In this document: positions 42,811 through 53,182 of the stretch, piece after piece
Layout: every line of letters begins with the position of its first letter
How positions within the stretch are numbered: the first letter of the stretch is position 1
Source: Acidobacteriota bacterium
Lineage (GTDB): Bacteria; Acidobacteriota; Terriglobia; Terriglobales; SCQP01
Direction of reading: 5' to 3'
DNA: 64,000 nt
Assembly (NCBI GenBank): GCA_027459505.1
Contig: DAIDIE010000036.1
Span: 124,001-188,000, forward strand
Program-made: the position numbers and the translations under genes
Notes under the pieces: model-generated
The model's database searches: none
What the model saw: the letters and a program-made list of their open reading frames with translations, nothing else
What the model was told of the DNA's origin: nothing

Positions 42811-43482
42811 TTAGCGCGCCGGAGCGGCTTCAATTTCCGTCTCCAGGTTAAGCACCTTCCGGAAGCTGCCACGCTCGTTTTGGATCTTCTGCTGCAACAG
42901 CAGGATCGCGTATATCAGTTGCTCGGGACGCGGCGGACAGCCGGGCACGTACACGTCGACCGGCAGGACCTGATTCACCCCTTGCACCAAGGCGTAATTG
43001 TTGAAAACGCCGCCGGAGGTGGCACAGGCGCCCATGCTGATGACGTACTTCGGCTCCGGCATCTGCTCGTACAGCTGGCGAATCACAGGCGCCATTTTCT
43101 GCGACACCCGCCCGGCAATAATCATCAGATCGGATTGCCGCGGCGAAGGACGGAAAACCTCGGCGCCAAAACGCGCAATGTCGAAGCGGGAAGCCGACAT
43201 GGACATCATTTCAATCGCGCAGCAGGCCAGCCCGAATGTCATCGGCCAGATCGAGTTCTTGCGCACCCAGTTCAGCGCATTGTCCAGGGTGGTGAGCACA
43301 AACCCATCCTGCTGTTGGTTGCCATAAAGCCACTGCCGCGAGTCGTGCGGATCTAGATTGAGATAGCGATCGCGACCCACGCTGTGTGCCTGCAGCTCAT
43401 TGCTATTCGGCTCGGTCTGAAGGCCACCGGCAGGCCCTTGCGGCGCCGTGCTGTCGTTGCTCATAGGAACATTTTCCCACAC
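42811..43482 (-). CDS. nuoB: NADH-quinone oxidoreductase subunit B
   Basis: The protein has 223 residues from a GTG with GGAGG four bases upstream; an ATG at 43464 is the alternative. All four ligands of cluster N2 are present: Cys87-Cys88 ([11 protein letters not shown]), Cys153 (MGACATSGG) and Cys182 (VPGCPPRPE). It is the hydrophilic core subunit passing electrons to quinone in complex I. No other nuo gene lies nearby: the neighbours are an HD/phosphatase pair and tig. The N-terminal 45 residues are longer than the compact family core. A compact hairpin cluster lies in its leader at 43510-43533. Confidence 0.95.
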   Translation of the reverse strand: MWENVPMSNDSTAPQGPAGGLQTEPNSNELQAHSVGRDRYLNLDPHDSRQWLYGNQQQDGFVLTTLDNALNWVRKNSIWPMTFGLACCAIEMMSMSASRFDIARFGAEVFRPSPRQSDLMIIAGRVSQKMAPVIRQLYEQMPEPKYVISMGACATSGGVFNNYALVQGVNQVLPVDVYVPGCPPRPEQLIYAILLLQQKIQNERGSFRKVLNLETEIEAAPAR

Positions 43483-43771
43483 AAAACCTCCACCCGGCTG
43501 CTACCAGCAGGTGCTCGTGCTCACGCGAGCACCCCCGCCGCTGTCCCCCGTCGGTGTTCCACGGTTCCGCGCTACACTGGTAAAGAGTCTGCCGGATGAA
43601 TTGCGCCCGTTGTGCGCAGGATGGTGCACGCCAGGTCCGTGCGCGTGCCGCGCGGCCGCTTCCCGCCCGGGATTTGCCGGTGGCGCACAGGTCTCCATCA
43701 TTGGACGTCTCAGCTTAAAGTTTTCAGAGAGGCTGGCCGCTTGATCGCCAGCCACGGAAGGATGAACCGCA

Positions 43772-45052
43772 TTGGTCGACGCGACGTTGGAATGCAAGCG
43801 CGAACTGGAAATCGAGATTCCGGCCGCTGAAGTGGAACAGGCTTTTACCCGAATTGCTGGCGAATACCAGCGCAAGGTGCGTATCCCCGGCTTCCGTCCT
43901 GGCAAGGCGCCGCTGTCGCTGGTGCGCCAGCGCTTCCAGGACAGCATCCGTCAGGAGATCCTGGAGTCGCTCATCCCGGCTCACCTGCGCAGCGCCTTTG
44001 AACGCGAAAACCTGGAACCCGTCTCGCGCCCCAGCATCGACGATCTTCATTTCCATGCCGGTGAGCCATTGCGCTTCAAAGCCAGCTTCGAAGTCATGCC
44101 GGAAATCCATTTGGCCGACTACACGTCGCTCCGTCTGGACCCTGTTCCCGAGCCCCCCACGCCGCTGGACGAAGAAGTGGAAAAGCGCCTGGAACAGATT
44201 CGTAATCAGTCGGCTACCTACGAAGATCTCAGCGGCGACGAGGCTGTGCTGGCCGATGGGCTGGTTGCGGTGGTCAGCTACGACCGAACCGATGAGGGCG
44301 AGCAGGAACCCCGCCATGTGGCCGAGAGCCGCATTGAAATCGGCAGTCCCGACGTGGTCAACGATTTCAGCGAGCACCTGCGCGGCGCCCGTATTGGCGA
44401 CGAACGCGAATTCGACATCCACTACCCGGCCGACTTTCCCCACGAGGAAATCGCCGGCAAGACCGTGCATTACAAGCTGCAGGTGAAGGCCGTCCAGCGC
44501 AAACAGCTTCCCGCCCTCGATGACGAGTTCGCCAAGAAGGCAGGGCACGAAAGTCTTGAGGAATACCGCAACGCGCTGCGCGACCGTGTTCGTCATCAGC
44601 GCGAGCATGAAAAAGACGAAGCTGAACACACCCAGCTGCTCGACAAGCTGGTGGACATGCATCCCTTCCCTGTACCTGATGCCCTCATTGAGCATCAAAT
44701 CGATCAGCGCTTGGATCGCGGTTTGCGCTCGTTGGCGGCCCAGGGTCTGGATCCCCGCAAGTTGCAGCTCGACTGGGGACAAATTCGCTCCGCCGAGCGT
44801 GAGCAGGCAGCGCGCGACGTGAAGATTTCGATCTTATTGGACAAAATCGCTGACGCGGAACACTTGGAAGCCTCACCGGAGGCCTTGGAGGCGGAACTGG
44901 CCGGCTACAGTGAACGTTTACAGCAGCCGGTGGATGTAGTGCGCCGCCGTTTGACAGAAACTGGCACGCTGGATACGATCAAAAGCAGATTAAAGAGCTC
45001 CAAAACGCTCGAGTTCCTGCACAACAGTGCCACCGGAAAGAATCCCCAATAA
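43772..45052 (+). CDS. tig: Trigger factor
   Basis: The protein has 426 residues from a TTG with GGAAGGA about nine bases upstream. The ribosome-binding domain has the signature [18 protein letters not shown]. The middle PPIase-like region ([19 protein letters not shown]..., [19 protein letters not shown]) and the helical substrate-binding C-domain ([20 protein letters not shown]) follow. It is the ribosome-associated chaperone for nascent chains. It begins the conserved tig-clpP-clpX-lon block. A weak ATG upstream is in another frame. Confidence 0.94.
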   Translation: MVDATLECKRELEIEIPAAEVEQAFTRIAGEYQRKVRIPGFRPGKAPLSLVRQRFQDSIRQEILESLIPAHLRSAFERENLEPVSRPSIDDLHFHAGEPLRFKASFEVMPEIHLADYTSLRLDPVPEPPTPLDEEVEKRLEQIRNQSATYEDLSGDEAVLADGLVAVVSYDRTDEGEQEPRHVAESRIEIGSPDVVNDFSEHLRGARIGDEREFDIHYPADFPHEEIAGKTVHYKLQVKAVQRKQLPALDDEFAKKAGHESLEEYRNALRDRVRHQREHEKDEAEHTQLLDKLVDMHPFPVPDALIEHQIDQRLDRGLRSLAAQGLDPRKLQLDWGQIRSAEREQAARDVKISILLDKIADAEHLEASPEALEAELAGYSERLQQPVDVVRRRLTETGTLDTIKSRLKSSKTLEFLHNSATGKNPQ

Positions 45053-45086
45053 TCCCCTTTCTTTCCAGCATCACTACCCAAAGCAC

Positions 45087-45713
45087 ATGAAGAACGATCT
45101 CTACCAAAACCTTCCCGGTGCGCATGCGGCGCTGGTGCCCATGGTGGTGGAACAGACCAGCCGCGGAGAGCGCGCTTACGACATCTACTCACGGCTGTTA
45201 CGTGACAACATCATCTTTATCGGCACCCCGATCGACGATGCCATCGCCAACCTGGTCACCGCGCAATTGCTGTTTTTGGAGGCGGAAGATCCCGATAAGG
45301 ATATTTCCCTTTACATCAACAGCCCCGGCGGATCGATTACCGCGGGCATGGCCATCTACGACACCATGCAGTTCATCCGCCCCGATGTCACCACCATTTG
45401 CATCGGTCAGGCCGCCAGCATGGCCGCGCTGCTGTTGGCGGCGGGAGCTGCCAAGAAGCGCTTCGCGCTGCCGCACTCGCGCATCCTGATTCACCAACCC
45501 TCCATGGGCGGACTCTCCGGACAGGCCACCGACATTGACATCCATGCGCGCGAGATCCTGCGCATGCGCGAGATTACCAACGATATTTTGGCCAGTCACA
45601 CCGGTCAGGACTTAAAGAAGATCGAAAAGGATGTCGAGCGCGACTTCATCATGAACGCGCAGCAGGCTAAGGAGTACGGCATCGTGGACGATATTATCTT
45701 TAAGCACAAATAA
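45087..45713 (+). CDS. clpP: ATP-dependent Clp protease proteolytic subunit
   Basis: The protein has 208 residues starting at [11 protein letters not shown]; the frame open from 45027 overlaps tig. The catalytic Ser lies in [13 protein letters not shown] and the His in [16 protein letters not shown], with the Asp in the C-terminal VERDFIMN region. [19 protein letters not shown] and the hydrophobic N-terminal loop are typical. It forms the tetradecameric peptidase that ClpX feeds. It lies about 35 bp after tig and is probably cotranscribed. Confidence 0.97.
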   Translation: MKNDLYQNLPGAHAALVPMVVEQTSRGERAYDIYSRLLRDNIIFIGTPIDDAIANLVTAQLLFLEAEDPDKDISLYINSPGGSITAGMAIYDTMQFIRPDVTTICIGQAASMAALLLAAGAAKKRFALPHSRILIHQPSMGGLSGQATDIDIHAREILRMREITNDILASHTGQDLKKIEKDVERDFIMNAQQAKEYGIVDDIIFKHK

Positions 45714-45809
45714 AGGGCGGCGAGACGCGCGCCCTGCTGGCCGAAACCGGCCTCGGCCTCCCAGACTTGCCCGGGATGTCCGCCGGACTAGTGAGGTAAT
45801 TCACCGCTG

Positions 45810-45838
45810 TTGACCCAAAGGCCAGTCCGCAGTACGCT
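45810..45838 (+). promoter_or_regulatory. Possible promoter upstream of clpX
   Basis: TTGACC and TACGCT are 17 bp apart in the 212-bp clpP-clpX gap. The -35 is good and the -10 weak. It could add separate transcription of clpX. Confidence 0.35.
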
Positions 45839-45925
45839 GCGGAGTAGATGTCCGGGAAAGCGGGCTAGCCACAGCAGCTAGCAGTCCTTGTCCAGCAGTT
45901 GCCTGCGGGCGGGGGGAGAAACAAA

Positions 45926-47203
45926 TTGAGACCCAAATCCGGCACTGACGACGTTCTTCGCTGCTCGTTTTGCCACAAAAGTCAGGACGCGGTAGCGAAA
46001 CTGATTTCCAGCCCCAGCGAGTACCCGCGCGCTTACATCTGCGACGAGTGCGTCGCAGTCTGCAATTCCATCCTCGAGGATGACCGCGGTGAACCCGCCA
46101 CCCATGGCCTGCAGCAACTCCCCAAGCCGCACGAGGTCAAGGCTTTCCTCGATGAATACGTGATCGGGCAGGAACGGACGAAGAAAAAACTTGCAGTGGC
46201 GGTGTATAACCACTACAAGCGCCTGCACATGAACCGCACGCGCTCCAGCCACGAAGTCGAACTTCAAAAGGCGAACATCCTGTTGATCGGCCCCACCGGC
46301 ACCGGCAAGACTTTGTTGGCCCAAACCTTGGCCAAAATGCTCGATGTGCCATTCGCCATTGCCGACGCCACCACCCTGACCGAAGCCGGCTACGTCGGCG
46401 AAGATGTTGAGAACATTGTTTTGAAGCTGCTGCAAGCGGCTGACGGCGATGTCGCCCGGGCTCAGCAGGGCATCATCTACATTGATGAAATCGACAAGAT
46501 TTCCAAGCGTGACGAGAACCCTTCCATCACGCGCGATGTCAGCGGCGAGGGCGTGCAGCAGGCACTACTGAAGATTCTGGAAGGCACGGTGGCTCATGTG
46601 CCGCCTCAGGGTGGCCGCAAGCACCCTCACCAGGAATTTACACCCGTTGATACCACCAACATTTTGTTCATCTGCGGTGGAGCGTTCGTAGGCCTGGAGC
46701 GGACCATCGGACGCCGCATCGGCAAACGCGCTATGGGCTTCCGTGGCGATGAGTCCAGTCCGCAGCAGGACATGGTTCGTCAGCAGCAACTTCGCGACAC
46801 CGAACTGCTGAGTCAGGTGCAGCCCGGTGACCTGATCAAGTTTGGCCTCATCCCTGAGTTCGTCGGCCGCTTACCAGTGATCGGCGTGTTGGACGATCTC
46901 GATAAGGCCGCGCTCATCCAGATTCTCACCCGTCCGCGCAATGCGCTGGTGCGGCAGTACCAAAAGCTCTTCGAATTCGAGAACGTGAAACTCAAGTTCG
47001 AAGATGACGCCTTGGAAGCGATTGCTTCAGAGGCGATGGCTCGCAAAGTGGGCGCACGTGGCCTGCGCATGATCCTGGAAGAGCTGATGCTCGACCTGAT
47101 GTACCACCTGCCGGCACAAAAACGGCTGCGCGATTTCGCGGTCACCAAAGAGATGGTGGAAAAGCGCGAACTCGCCATCAGCAATCTTGAAAAGGCCGGC
47201 TAG
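45926..47203 (+). CDS. clpX: ATP-dependent Clp protease ATP-binding subunit ClpX
   Basis: The protein has 425 residues from a TTG with GGGGGGAG seven bases upstream; another in-frame TTG at 45899 is less likely. The zinc-binding domain has Cys13/16/39/42 ([14 protein letters not shown]). The AAA+ core has Walker [26 protein letters not shown] (pore region), Walker [13 protein letters not shown], sensor 1 FICGGAFVG and the sensor-2 helix [15 protein letters not shown]. It unfolds tagged substrates for ClpP. A terminator and then lon follow. Confidence 0.97.
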   Translation: MRPKSGTDDVLRCSFCHKSQDAVAKLISSPSEYPRAYICDECVAVCNSILEDDRGEPATHGLQQLPKPHEVKAFLDEYVIGQERTKKKLAVAVYNHYKRLHMNRTRSSHEVELQKANILLIGPTGTGKTLLAQTLAKMLDVPFAIADATTLTEAGYVGEDVENIVLKLLQAADGDVARAQQGIIYIDEIDKISKRDENPSITRDVSGEGVQQALLKILEGTVAHVPPQGGRKHPHQEFTPVDTTNILFICGGAFVGLERTIGRRIGKRAMGFRGDESSPQQDMVRQQQLRDTELLSQVQPGDLIKFGLIPEFVGRLPVIGVLDDLDKAALIQILTRPRNALVRQYQKLFEFENVKLKFEDDALEAIASEAMARKVGARGLRMILEELMLDLMYHLPAQKRLRDFAVTKEMVEKRELAISNLEKAG

Positions 47204-47243
47204 GGTAAGCACCGGCCCCGGTTTTTCCTCCATTTCTTTCACC

Positions 47244-47270
47244 AACGCCCACCCTCCGGGTGGGCGTTTT
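47244..47270 (+). terminator. Rho-independent terminator after clpX
   Basis: The stem AACGCCCACCC/GGGTGGGCGTT has a TCC loop and a short T-run (TTTT then ACA). A weaker ACCGG-CC-CCGGT-TTTT hairpin lies just upstream at about 47211-47225. Confidence 0.85.
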
Positions 47271-47296
47271 ACACTCCGCGCAAGTTGCTCTATAGC
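47268..47296 (+). promoter_or_regulatory. Candidate lon promoter
   Basis: TTTACA (47268-47273) and TATAGC (47291-47296) are separated by 17 bp. It begins inside the tail of the clpX terminator and would give lon its own transcript with a leader of roughly 180 bases. No CIRCE element or other heat-shock box was seen. Confidence 0.5.
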
Positions 47297-47482
47297 AGGC
47301 CGGCGGCACGCATCGTATGCAAGCCTCGGGCTGTCAAGTGCCCCCGGAAAACGATGGCGGCGGCACGCGATTCTCTCCGCCCTGGCGGGCGCGCATCGTT
47401 TAACATGAAGTGAAGCAGATGGCCGGTGGCAGCCGTCTGCCGGTTTGTTTCCATCGCCACTCTGCTGCAGTAAAGAGGTGCC

Positions 47483-49879
47483 ATGTCTACTCGGGAAAAA
47501 GCTGAAGTTCGCCGTCTGCCGATGATGCCCATTCGCGATGTGGTCATCTATCCGCACATGATGACCCCCTTCGTGGTGGGCCGCCAGTCGTCAGTACGCG
47601 CCCTCGAGGATGCCCTGGCTCAAGACAAGAAGATTTTCCTCGCCACCCAGCATGATGCCTCCGTGGACGAGCCCAAACCCAGCGAGATCCATTCCGTTGG
47701 CACCATCGTCAGCATTGTCCAGAGTGTGCGGCTGCCGGACGGCAACATCCGTGTCCTGGTGGAGGGCTTGGAGCGCGCCCGCATCGTTCAGGTCGCCGCC
47801 GACGAAGGCTTCTTCCGCGCCACCCTGCGCATTCCGCAACTGCGCGGCGACGTGGTCACTCCGCAGGTGGAAGAGCTCATGCAGCGCGTCACCGGATTGT
47901 TTGAGCAGTACGTCAAGTTGAGCCAGTCGCTCAACTACGAGACCATGCTCAACACCGTGCGCGTCGATGATCCCGGCCGGCTCAGCGATACGATCGCCGC
48001 CAACCTCGGCCTGACCATCGAGGAAAAACAGGAACTGCTGGAGATCTTCGAACCCGTCGACCGCCTGGTGCGCCTGGCGGAGGTTCTCGAAATCGAAATC
48101 GAAAAGCTCAACGTCGATCGCGCCATCCAGGGCCGCGTCAAAAAGCAGATGGAACGGGCGCAAAAAGAGTACTACCTCAACGAGAAGATCAAGGCCATCC
48201 AGAAGGAACTCGGGCGCGGCGAGAAAAGCGAAATCGACGAACTGCGCAAGAAAATCGAAGCCGCCGGCATGCCGAAAGCCGTGCAGGAAAAGGCAATTCA
48301 GGAGCTTAAGCGGCTGGAGCTCATGCCACCAATGTCGGCCGAGTCGACCGTCTCGCGCAATTACCTGGACTGGATGCTGGCGGTGCCCTGGAAACAGAAG
48401 TCCAAGGAAATCCGCGACATTGCCAAAGCCGAGGAGACCCTCAACGAGGATCATTACGGGCTCGAACAGATCAAACAGCGCATCCTCGAATTTCTCGCCG
48501 TGCGCCAGTTGGTCAAAAATCCCAAGGGTTCCATCCTTTGCTTTGTTGGACCTCCAGGTGTCGGCAAAACCTCGCTGGGCATGTCCATTGCCCGCGCCAC
48601 GGGGCGTAAGTTCGTCCGCCTGTCTTTGGGTGGCGTGCGCGATGAAGCCGAAATCCGTGGCCATCGCCGCACCTACATTGGCGCCCTCCCCGGCCAGATC
48701 CTCCAGATGATGAAGAAGGCCGGCACCGTCAACCCCGTTTTCCTGCTCGACGAAGTCGACAAGATGAGCGTGGATTTCCGCGGCGATCCCTCCGCCGCCC
48801 TGCTCGAGGTCCTCGATCCGGAACAGAACACCGCCTTCATGGATCATTACCTCGACGTGGATTATGACCTTTCCCAGGTCATGTTCATCACCACCGCCAA
48901 CGTCATGCATACCATCCCGCAGCCATTGCAGGATCGTATGGAAATCATTCGCCTGTCTGGCTACACCGAGCAGGAAAAGATGGAGATCGCCAAACGCTAT
49001 CTCATCCCGAAGCAGCGCAAGGCGACTGGTCTCACCGACGAGAACCTGACCTTCTCGGATGCTGGAGTGCAGGCCATCATCCAGGGCTATACGCGTGAGG
49101 CAGGTGTCCGCAACCTGGAGCGTGAGCTGGGCAACGTGTGCCGCAAGATCGCGCGCCGCGTCGTGCAGGAAGGTCCGGAGGTCAAGGTCTTCATCACCGC
49201 CGAAAATGTGAACGAATTCCTCGGCATCATCAAGTTCCGCGACACCCGCGGCGAGGAGAAGAACGAAATCGGCCTGGCCACTGGTCTGGCCTGGACCGAA
49301 GTCGGGGGACAAATGCTCGCTACCGAGGCCACCCTCATGGATGGCCGCGGCAAACTGACCCTCACCGGCAAGCTCGGAGATGTCATGCAGGAATCGGCAC
49401 AGGCCGCCATGAGCTACATACGCTCGCGCGCCCAGTTGCTGGGCCTCCCCAAGGACTTCTACCGCAACATCGACATCCACGTGCACGTACCGGAGGGCGC
49501 CATTCCCAAGGACGGCCCCTCGGCCGGCATTACCCTCGCCACCGCCATTGCCAGCGCGCTCACCCGCATTCCGGTACGGCGCGATATCGCCATGACCGGA
49601 GAAATTACCCTGCGCGGCAAAGTGCTCCCCATCGGCGGCTTGAAAGAGAAGCTCATGGCGGCGCACCGTAACGGCATCTTCAACGTCATCGTGCCCAAAG
49701 ACAACGAAAAAGACCTGCCCGATGTCCCCGAGAACATCCGCTCGGTCATGAATATCAAGCTGGTGGAAACGGTGGATGAAGTGCTGGAGTTCGCTCTCGA
49801 ACGTCCCCTGGTGGTACTGGAGGCCGCCGAAGCGGTCGGCGCCCTCGCTCCCGAACAGAGCGAAACGCTGCATCAGTAA
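47483..49879 (+). CDS. lon: ATP-dependent protease Lon
   Basis: The protein has 798 residues with AAAGAGG before the ATG. It has the N-terminal LON substrate-binding domain ([19 protein letters not shown]) and a coiled helical region with [20 protein letters not shown]. The AAA+ module follows with Walker [12 protein letters not shown], Walker [11 protein letters not shown] and [20 protein letters not shown]. The C-terminal peptidase has the catalytic Ser in [12 protein letters not shown] and Lys in [13 protein letters not shown]. It degrades misfolded and regulatory proteins. The engB gene follows nine bases after the stop. Confidence 0.97.
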   Translation: MSTREKAEVRRLPMMPIRDVVIYPHMMTPFVVGRQSSVRALEDALAQDKKIFLATQHDASVDEPKPSEIHSVGTIVSIVQSVRLPDGNIRVLVEGLERARIVQVAADEGFFRATLRIPQLRGDVVTPQVEELMQRVTGLFEQYVKLSQSLNYETMLNTVRVDDPGRLSDTIAANLGLTIEEKQELLEIFEPVDRLVRLAEVLEIEIEKLNVDRAIQGRVKKQMERAQKEYYLNEKIKAIQKELGRGEKSEIDELRKKIEAAGMPKAVQEKAIQELKRLELMPPMSAESTVSRNYLDWMLAVPWKQKSKEIRDIAKAEETLNEDHYGLEQIKQRILEFLAVRQLVKNPKGSILCFVGPPGVGKTSLGMSIARATGRKFVRLSLGGVRDEAEIRGHRRTYIGALPGQILQMMKKAGTVNPVFLLDEVDKMSVDFRGDPSAALLEVLDPEQNTAFMDHYLDVDYDLSQVMFITTANVMHTIPQPLQDRMEIIRLSGYTEQEKMEIAKRYLIPKQRKATGLTDENLTFSDAGVQAIIQGYTREAGVRNLERELGNVCRKIARRVVQEGPEVKVFITAENVNEFLGIIKFRDTRGEEKNEIGLATGLAWTEVGGQMLATEATLMDGRGKLTLTGKLGDVMQESAQAAMSYIRSRAQLLGLPKDFYRNIDIHVHVPEGAIPKDGPSAGITLATAIASALTRIPVRRDIAMTGEITLRGKVLPIGGLKEKLMAAHRNGIFNVIVPKDNEKDLPDVPENIRSVMNIKLVETVDEVLEFALERPLVVLEAAEAVGALAPEQSETLHQ

Positions 49880-49888
49880 ACGCGTATC

Positions 49889-50515
49889 ATGGCTTTCTCC
49901 GCGAAAGATCTTTCCGTGCAGTTTGTGCTGAGCGTGGCCGCGCCGGCACAACTGCCGCCGGGGAACCGGGCGGAAATTGCCTTCCTGGGCCGTTCCAACG
50001 TGGGCAAGTCCAGCCTGCTCAACTCGCTCACCCACCAGCATGGCCTGGCGCACGTCAGCAAGACCCCGGGCCGCACCCGCTTGCTCAACTTCTTTGAGGT
50101 CAAGGTCGCGCCCCAACGCAACCGGCCTACCCCGCCCGCTTTTTTCCTCGTCGATCTGCCCGGCTACGGCTACGCCAAAGTGCCGCGCAGCATGACCGAA
50201 GAGTGGGGCGTCCTCATCGAACCCTACCTCGCCCGCCGCGAACAGCTCACCGCCTGCATCCTGCTGGTGGACAGCATGCTGCCGCCGCAACCGAAAGATC
50301 TGGAACTCTTCGCCTGGCTGCAGCGACGCGGCCGCAACATTATCCTGGTCGCAACCAAAAGCGATCGCCTCTCCGGCAACCAGCGCAGCAACTCGCTGCG
50401 CGCCCTCACCGAAGCTTTCGGCATAGCGCCCCTGCCCTACTCCAGCGCCAGTGGCGAAGGCCGCGACTCCCTGTGGAACCTGCTCTTTGATTCCGCGCTG
50501 CTGCCCGAATCGTAA
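49889..50515 (+). CDS. engB: Ribosome biogenesis GTP-binding protein YsxC/EngB
   Basis: The protein has 208 residues. GTPase motifs are G1 GRSNVGKSS, G2-like KTPGRTRLLNFF, G3 VDLPGYGYAKV, G4 ATKSD and G5-like SSASGEG. It assists large-subunit assembly. The spacing to lon (nine bases) suggests one transcript. A moderate C-terminal extension is absent, so the length is as in the family. Downstream is the decayed vapBC locus on the other strand. Confidence 0.95.
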   Translation: MAFSAKDLSVQFVLSVAAPAQLPPGNRAEIAFLGRSNVGKSSLLNSLTHQHGLAHVSKTPGRTRLLNFFEVKVAPQRNRPTPPAFFLVDLPGYGYAKVPRSMTEEWGVLIEPYLARREQLTACILLVDSMLPPQPKDLELFAWLQRRGRNIILVATKSDRLSGNQRSNSLRALTEAFGIAPLPYSSASGEGRDSLWNLLFDSALLPES

Positions 50516-50573
50516 GCGGGGAATTCGCTGCAGGCGAATGCAAGTACCAGAGGACGGGTTTGCCGTGAAGCTA

Positions 50574-50665
50574 TCATGCCTCCGGATGGTCGCCTTGGCT
50601 CAGCAGGATGAGTGCGCGAGAAGTTGCCGGAACGCCGCCAAAAGCACATTCACGTCAGGAACCAT
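50574..50665 (-). pseudogene. VapC-type PIN toxin, truncated remnant
   Basis: The ATG at 50665 overlaps the end of vapB, as in intact vapBC pairs. It encodes MVPDVNVLLAAFRQ, matching the PIN-domain start including the first metal-binding Asp, but a TGA at 50602-50600 stops it after 21 residues. Further on, in the same frame, GACCATCCGGAG would give D-H-P-E, the segment that normally follows the A-F-R of VapC, before more stops. The toxin is therefore broken by an insertion and lost sequence. Confidence 0.7.
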
Positions 50666-50897
50666 AGCCGGCCGCGTCCTCCAGTGAGCGGTTGCTACAT
50701 GGGTCAATCCCTTCCCGCAACCCGCCCTTGCACCGGGAAACCGGAACCGGCGCCGCCAGCCGCGGTTTCAACGACGGACCGCGCAAGCGCAGCGTCAAGC
50801 CCTCTTCAATGATCGCCGTCAACGACTTCCGTTCACGCGCCGCCAGCACCTTCGCGCGCACGATCAGGTCCGCGTTGAGATCGAGGGTGGTTTTCAT
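50655..50897 (-). CDS. VapB-like ribbon-helix-helix antitoxin
   Basis: The protein has 80 residues. The N-terminus MKTTLDLNADLIVRAKVLAA plus RERKSLTAIIEEGLTLRL is the ribbon-helix-helix pattern of VapB antitoxins. The C-terminal toxin-binding tail (GGLREGIDPCSNRSLEDA) is also recognisable. Normally it binds and neutralises the VapC RNase and represses the operon. Here the downstream toxin is truncated, so it is an orphan antitoxin or is itself decaying. It lies between engB and a dispersed repeat. Confidence 0.82.
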   Translation of the reverse strand: MKTTLDLNADLIVRAKVLAARERKSLTAIIEEGLTLRLRGPSLKPRLAAPVPVSRCKGGLREGIDPCSNRSLEDAAGYGS

Positions 50898-51648
50898 GAG
50901 TCGATTGTACAGAAATCTGTATCGTCACGTCACCAGCAACGCCGCCTCCCCGCGCAGGCAGAGATAAGGGCGGCACGGCCGCTTTTATTCCACTCGCTTC
51001 GCTGTCCGGCCGAAGCTCACGGATCGTGGCCGGGCTTTACTAGTCGCCAAACTAGTCGCCAACGGTGCGGGACCTGGTAGGCAGCCCCCCCGCTTCGGCC
51101 TGCGATTTCGAACTCGAAAGCAGTTCGACCCGGCCCTGGCTCGTTGGGCTGTGCCTGCCACTCCGCTAAGTTTTCTCTTGCGCTCCCGGGCACGGAGTGC
51201 TACATTGCATTGCTATATAGCAGGAGAACGCATTTTTCACCTCTCCTGGGCCCTTTGGGGGAGCTTCACAGATGAAGCTTTTAACCTGCATGCGTGACCT
51301 CTGCTCCGCCTCTTCTGTCGGGTGGCAACACGCTTCCGCGACCTGCACCGCGGACTCGCATCGGCTTCGTTCCGCATTCCGGAGCGGCCGCTTCTTCCCC
51401 ATCTTTCGCCCGATTAATGCCTGCCTTCTGCGATATCGACCTCCTGACAGTCCGCCGGTCCCGTTGACTGGCTTTGCAAGCCGGACTGTGCCGCTGGAGT
51501 TGCATTGAACGCTTCGGGCGGCTCCCCGCAGGGGGCGCTGTCCACGGCCGGACGGCAGGAGGAAGCCCCTCTCCTTCAACCACCCCGACCGTCTTTCAAT
51601 CGCCGGTTGCGCTATATAGCTACTGGCGAGTACGGGATGGAGAGACTC
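50898..51648. other. Intergenic region, 751 bp, before the chitinase gene
   Basis: It holds repeat element copy D (50970-51145) and then about 500 bp with no convincing gene. The long minus-strand frame at 51166-51849 is antisense to the chitinase start. Two identical palindromes, GCTATATAGC, lie at 51212-51221 and 51611-51620. The second is 29 bp from the chitinase start and AT-rich enough to be part of a promoter. No known riboswitch motif was recognised. Confidence 0.45.
50970..51145 (+). repeat. Dispersed intergenic element, copy D
   Basis: It opens GCGGCACGGCCGCTTTTATT, then CCACTCGCTTCG, CCGGCCGAAGCTCACGGAT, a small internal duplication of ACTAGTCGCCAA and AACGGTGCGGGACC. CTTCGGCCTGCGATTTCGAA comes next, followed by the closing hairpin TCGAACT-N7-AGTTCGA and CCGGCCCTGGCTCGTT. 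It is one of the most complete copies. Confidence 0.82.
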
Positions 51649-53166
51649 ATGTTTTCTTTCGCAAGAACACGTACCTGGCGCTCCACCTTCGGCGTCATCT
51701 TCTTGACGCTGGCGGTCTTTTGCACGCTGAGCCGTGCCCAATCCGTTGACTGCAGCAACGTCGCCGCCTGGTCCGGCAACTACGTCTACTATGGCGTGGG
51801 CGCCTTGGTGACCTACAACGGCAGCGAATACACCTGCATTCAAGCCCATACTTCCGAGCCCACCTGGGATCCGGCCGATACGCCGGCGCTGTGGTCGCTG
51901 GACGGCAGCTGCTCGACCAGCCCCAGCCCGACCCCAACCCCGACCCCAACTCCGACCCCGACCCCCACTCCAACACCATCACCAACGCCCTCCCCGACTC
52001 CATCCCCAACGCCAACCTCCAGCGGCTCCTGCTGGGCGCCCTGGGTCTCTACCACCGCCTACACTGGGGGCGCTCAGGTGAGCTATCAAAACGAGAATTA
52101 TCAGGCTGATTATTGGACACAAAATCAGGTTCCTTCCAGCAATAGCGGACCAGCAGGCAGTGGCGAGCCCTGGATTCCGGAGGGTAGTTGCAGCACCTCT
52201 CCCACTCCAACGCCCACGCCAACCCCGACACCCAGCCCCACGCCCACACCCAGTGGCGGTGGCAGCTCCCTGTTTGCTCCCTATATTGATATGAGCCTGA
52301 GCCCGGATGAACAGATCGAAACCATTCAGCAGCAGTCCGGCGTAAAGGCGATGACCCTGGCTTTCGTGGTGGGAACAGGCAACGGCTGCTCGTTGGGTTG
52401 GGGCGGCGTTGGTGGCACCCTCCCTACCGATACCCTGCCTAACGGCACAACCATCTCCTCGCATGTCGCCAACCTGCAGGCCGCCGGAGTGACCATCATC
52501 ATCTCCCTGGGCGGCGCTAATGGCAGCGACGTCTCCTCCTCATGTACCAGCGCCAGCCAACTGGAATCTTCTTACCAGGAGATCATCAACCAATATCACG
52601 TCAACATGCTCGACTTCGATATCGAAGGCGGCAACACCACCAATCAGACCGCACTGAACCTGCGCGATCAGGCCCTGGTCATGCTGGAACAGGCCAATCC
52701 CGGTCTGGTCATCTCCTTCACCCTCCCGGTCATGCCCACCGGCCTGATCTCCAGCGGTGTCAACGTTTTGAACACCGCCAAGAGTGATGGGCTGGACCCC
52801 AATGTCATCAATGTCATGGCCATGGACTATGGATCGTGCTGCGATAACGGCGCGGCCATGGGTCAGGACGCCATCGATGCGGCCCAGAACACCTATAACC
52901 AGGTGGTCCAGGCCGGTCTGACTTCCACCATCGGCGTCACACCGATGATTGGGGTCAATGACACCAGCACCGAAATATTCCAACTCTCCGACGCCACCGA
53001 CCTGCTCAACTTTGCCCAAAGCAACACCAGCTATGTTTCGCGGCTGGCCATGTGGTCAATCGCACGCGACAACGGCAGTTGCGCCGGGCAGACATGGGCT
53101 TCGCCCACCTGTAGTGGCATCTCACAAAACAACTACCAGTTCTCACAAATCTTTGAACCTTTCTAG
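51649..53166 (+). CDS. Secreted GH18 chitinase-like protein with two carbohydrate-binding modules
   Basis: The protein has 505 residues from the ATG at 51649, with GGAG seven bases upstream; the frame before it is not conserved. A signal peptide ends near SRAQS. Two CBM5/12-like modules (YYGVGALVTYNGSEYTCIQA; TAYTGGAQVSYQNENYQADY) are joined by long Thr-Pro linkers. The GH18 barrel carries IIISLGG and the catalytic VNMLDFDIEGG with Glu326, and a later MAMDYGSCC. GH18 enzymes cut chitin by substrate-assisted catalysis. It is terminated by the hairpin that also opens repeat copy E. Confidence 0.9.
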   Translation: MFSFARTRTWRSTFGVIFLTLAVFCTLSRAQSVDCSNVAAWSGNYVYYGVGALVTYNGSEYTCIQAHTSEPTWDPADTPALWSLDGSCSTSPSPTPTPTPTPTPTPTPTPSPTPSPTPSPTPTSSGSCWAPWVSTTAYTGGAQVSYQNENYQADYWTQNQVPSSNSGPAGSGEPWIPEGSCSTSPTPTPTPTPTPSPTPTPSGGGSSLFAPYIDMSLSPDEQIETIQQQSGVKAMTLAFVVGTGNGCSLGWGGVGGTLPTDTLPNGTTISSHVANLQAAGVTIIISLGGANGSDVSSSCTSASQLESSYQEIINQYHVNMLDFDIEGGNTTNQTALNLRDQALVMLEQANPGLVISFTLPVMPTGLISSGVNVLNTAKSDGLDPNVINVMAMDYGSCCDNGAAMGQDAIDAAQNTYNQVVQAGLTSTIGVTPMIGVNDTSTEIFQLSDATDLLNFAQSNTSYVSRLAMWSIARDNGSCAGQTWASPTCSGISQNNYQFSQIFEPF

Positions 53167-53182
53167 CCATTCCTGCTAGCAT

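Noticed and set aside
43620..43680. Possible additional element copy before tig
   Set aside because: GTGCCGCGCGGCCGCTTCC resembles the opening hairpin, but no downstream block follows.
47591..50290. 899-codon open frame antisense to lon and engB
   Set aside because: Its translation has no domain pattern, and it exactly shadows two strongly conserved genes. High GC at third positions suppresses stops on the opposite strand.
51166..51849. 227-codon minus-strand open frame upstream of and across the chitinase start
   Set aside because: It has no motif and runs antisense through the chitinase signal peptide and first binding module, so it is probably a shadow.
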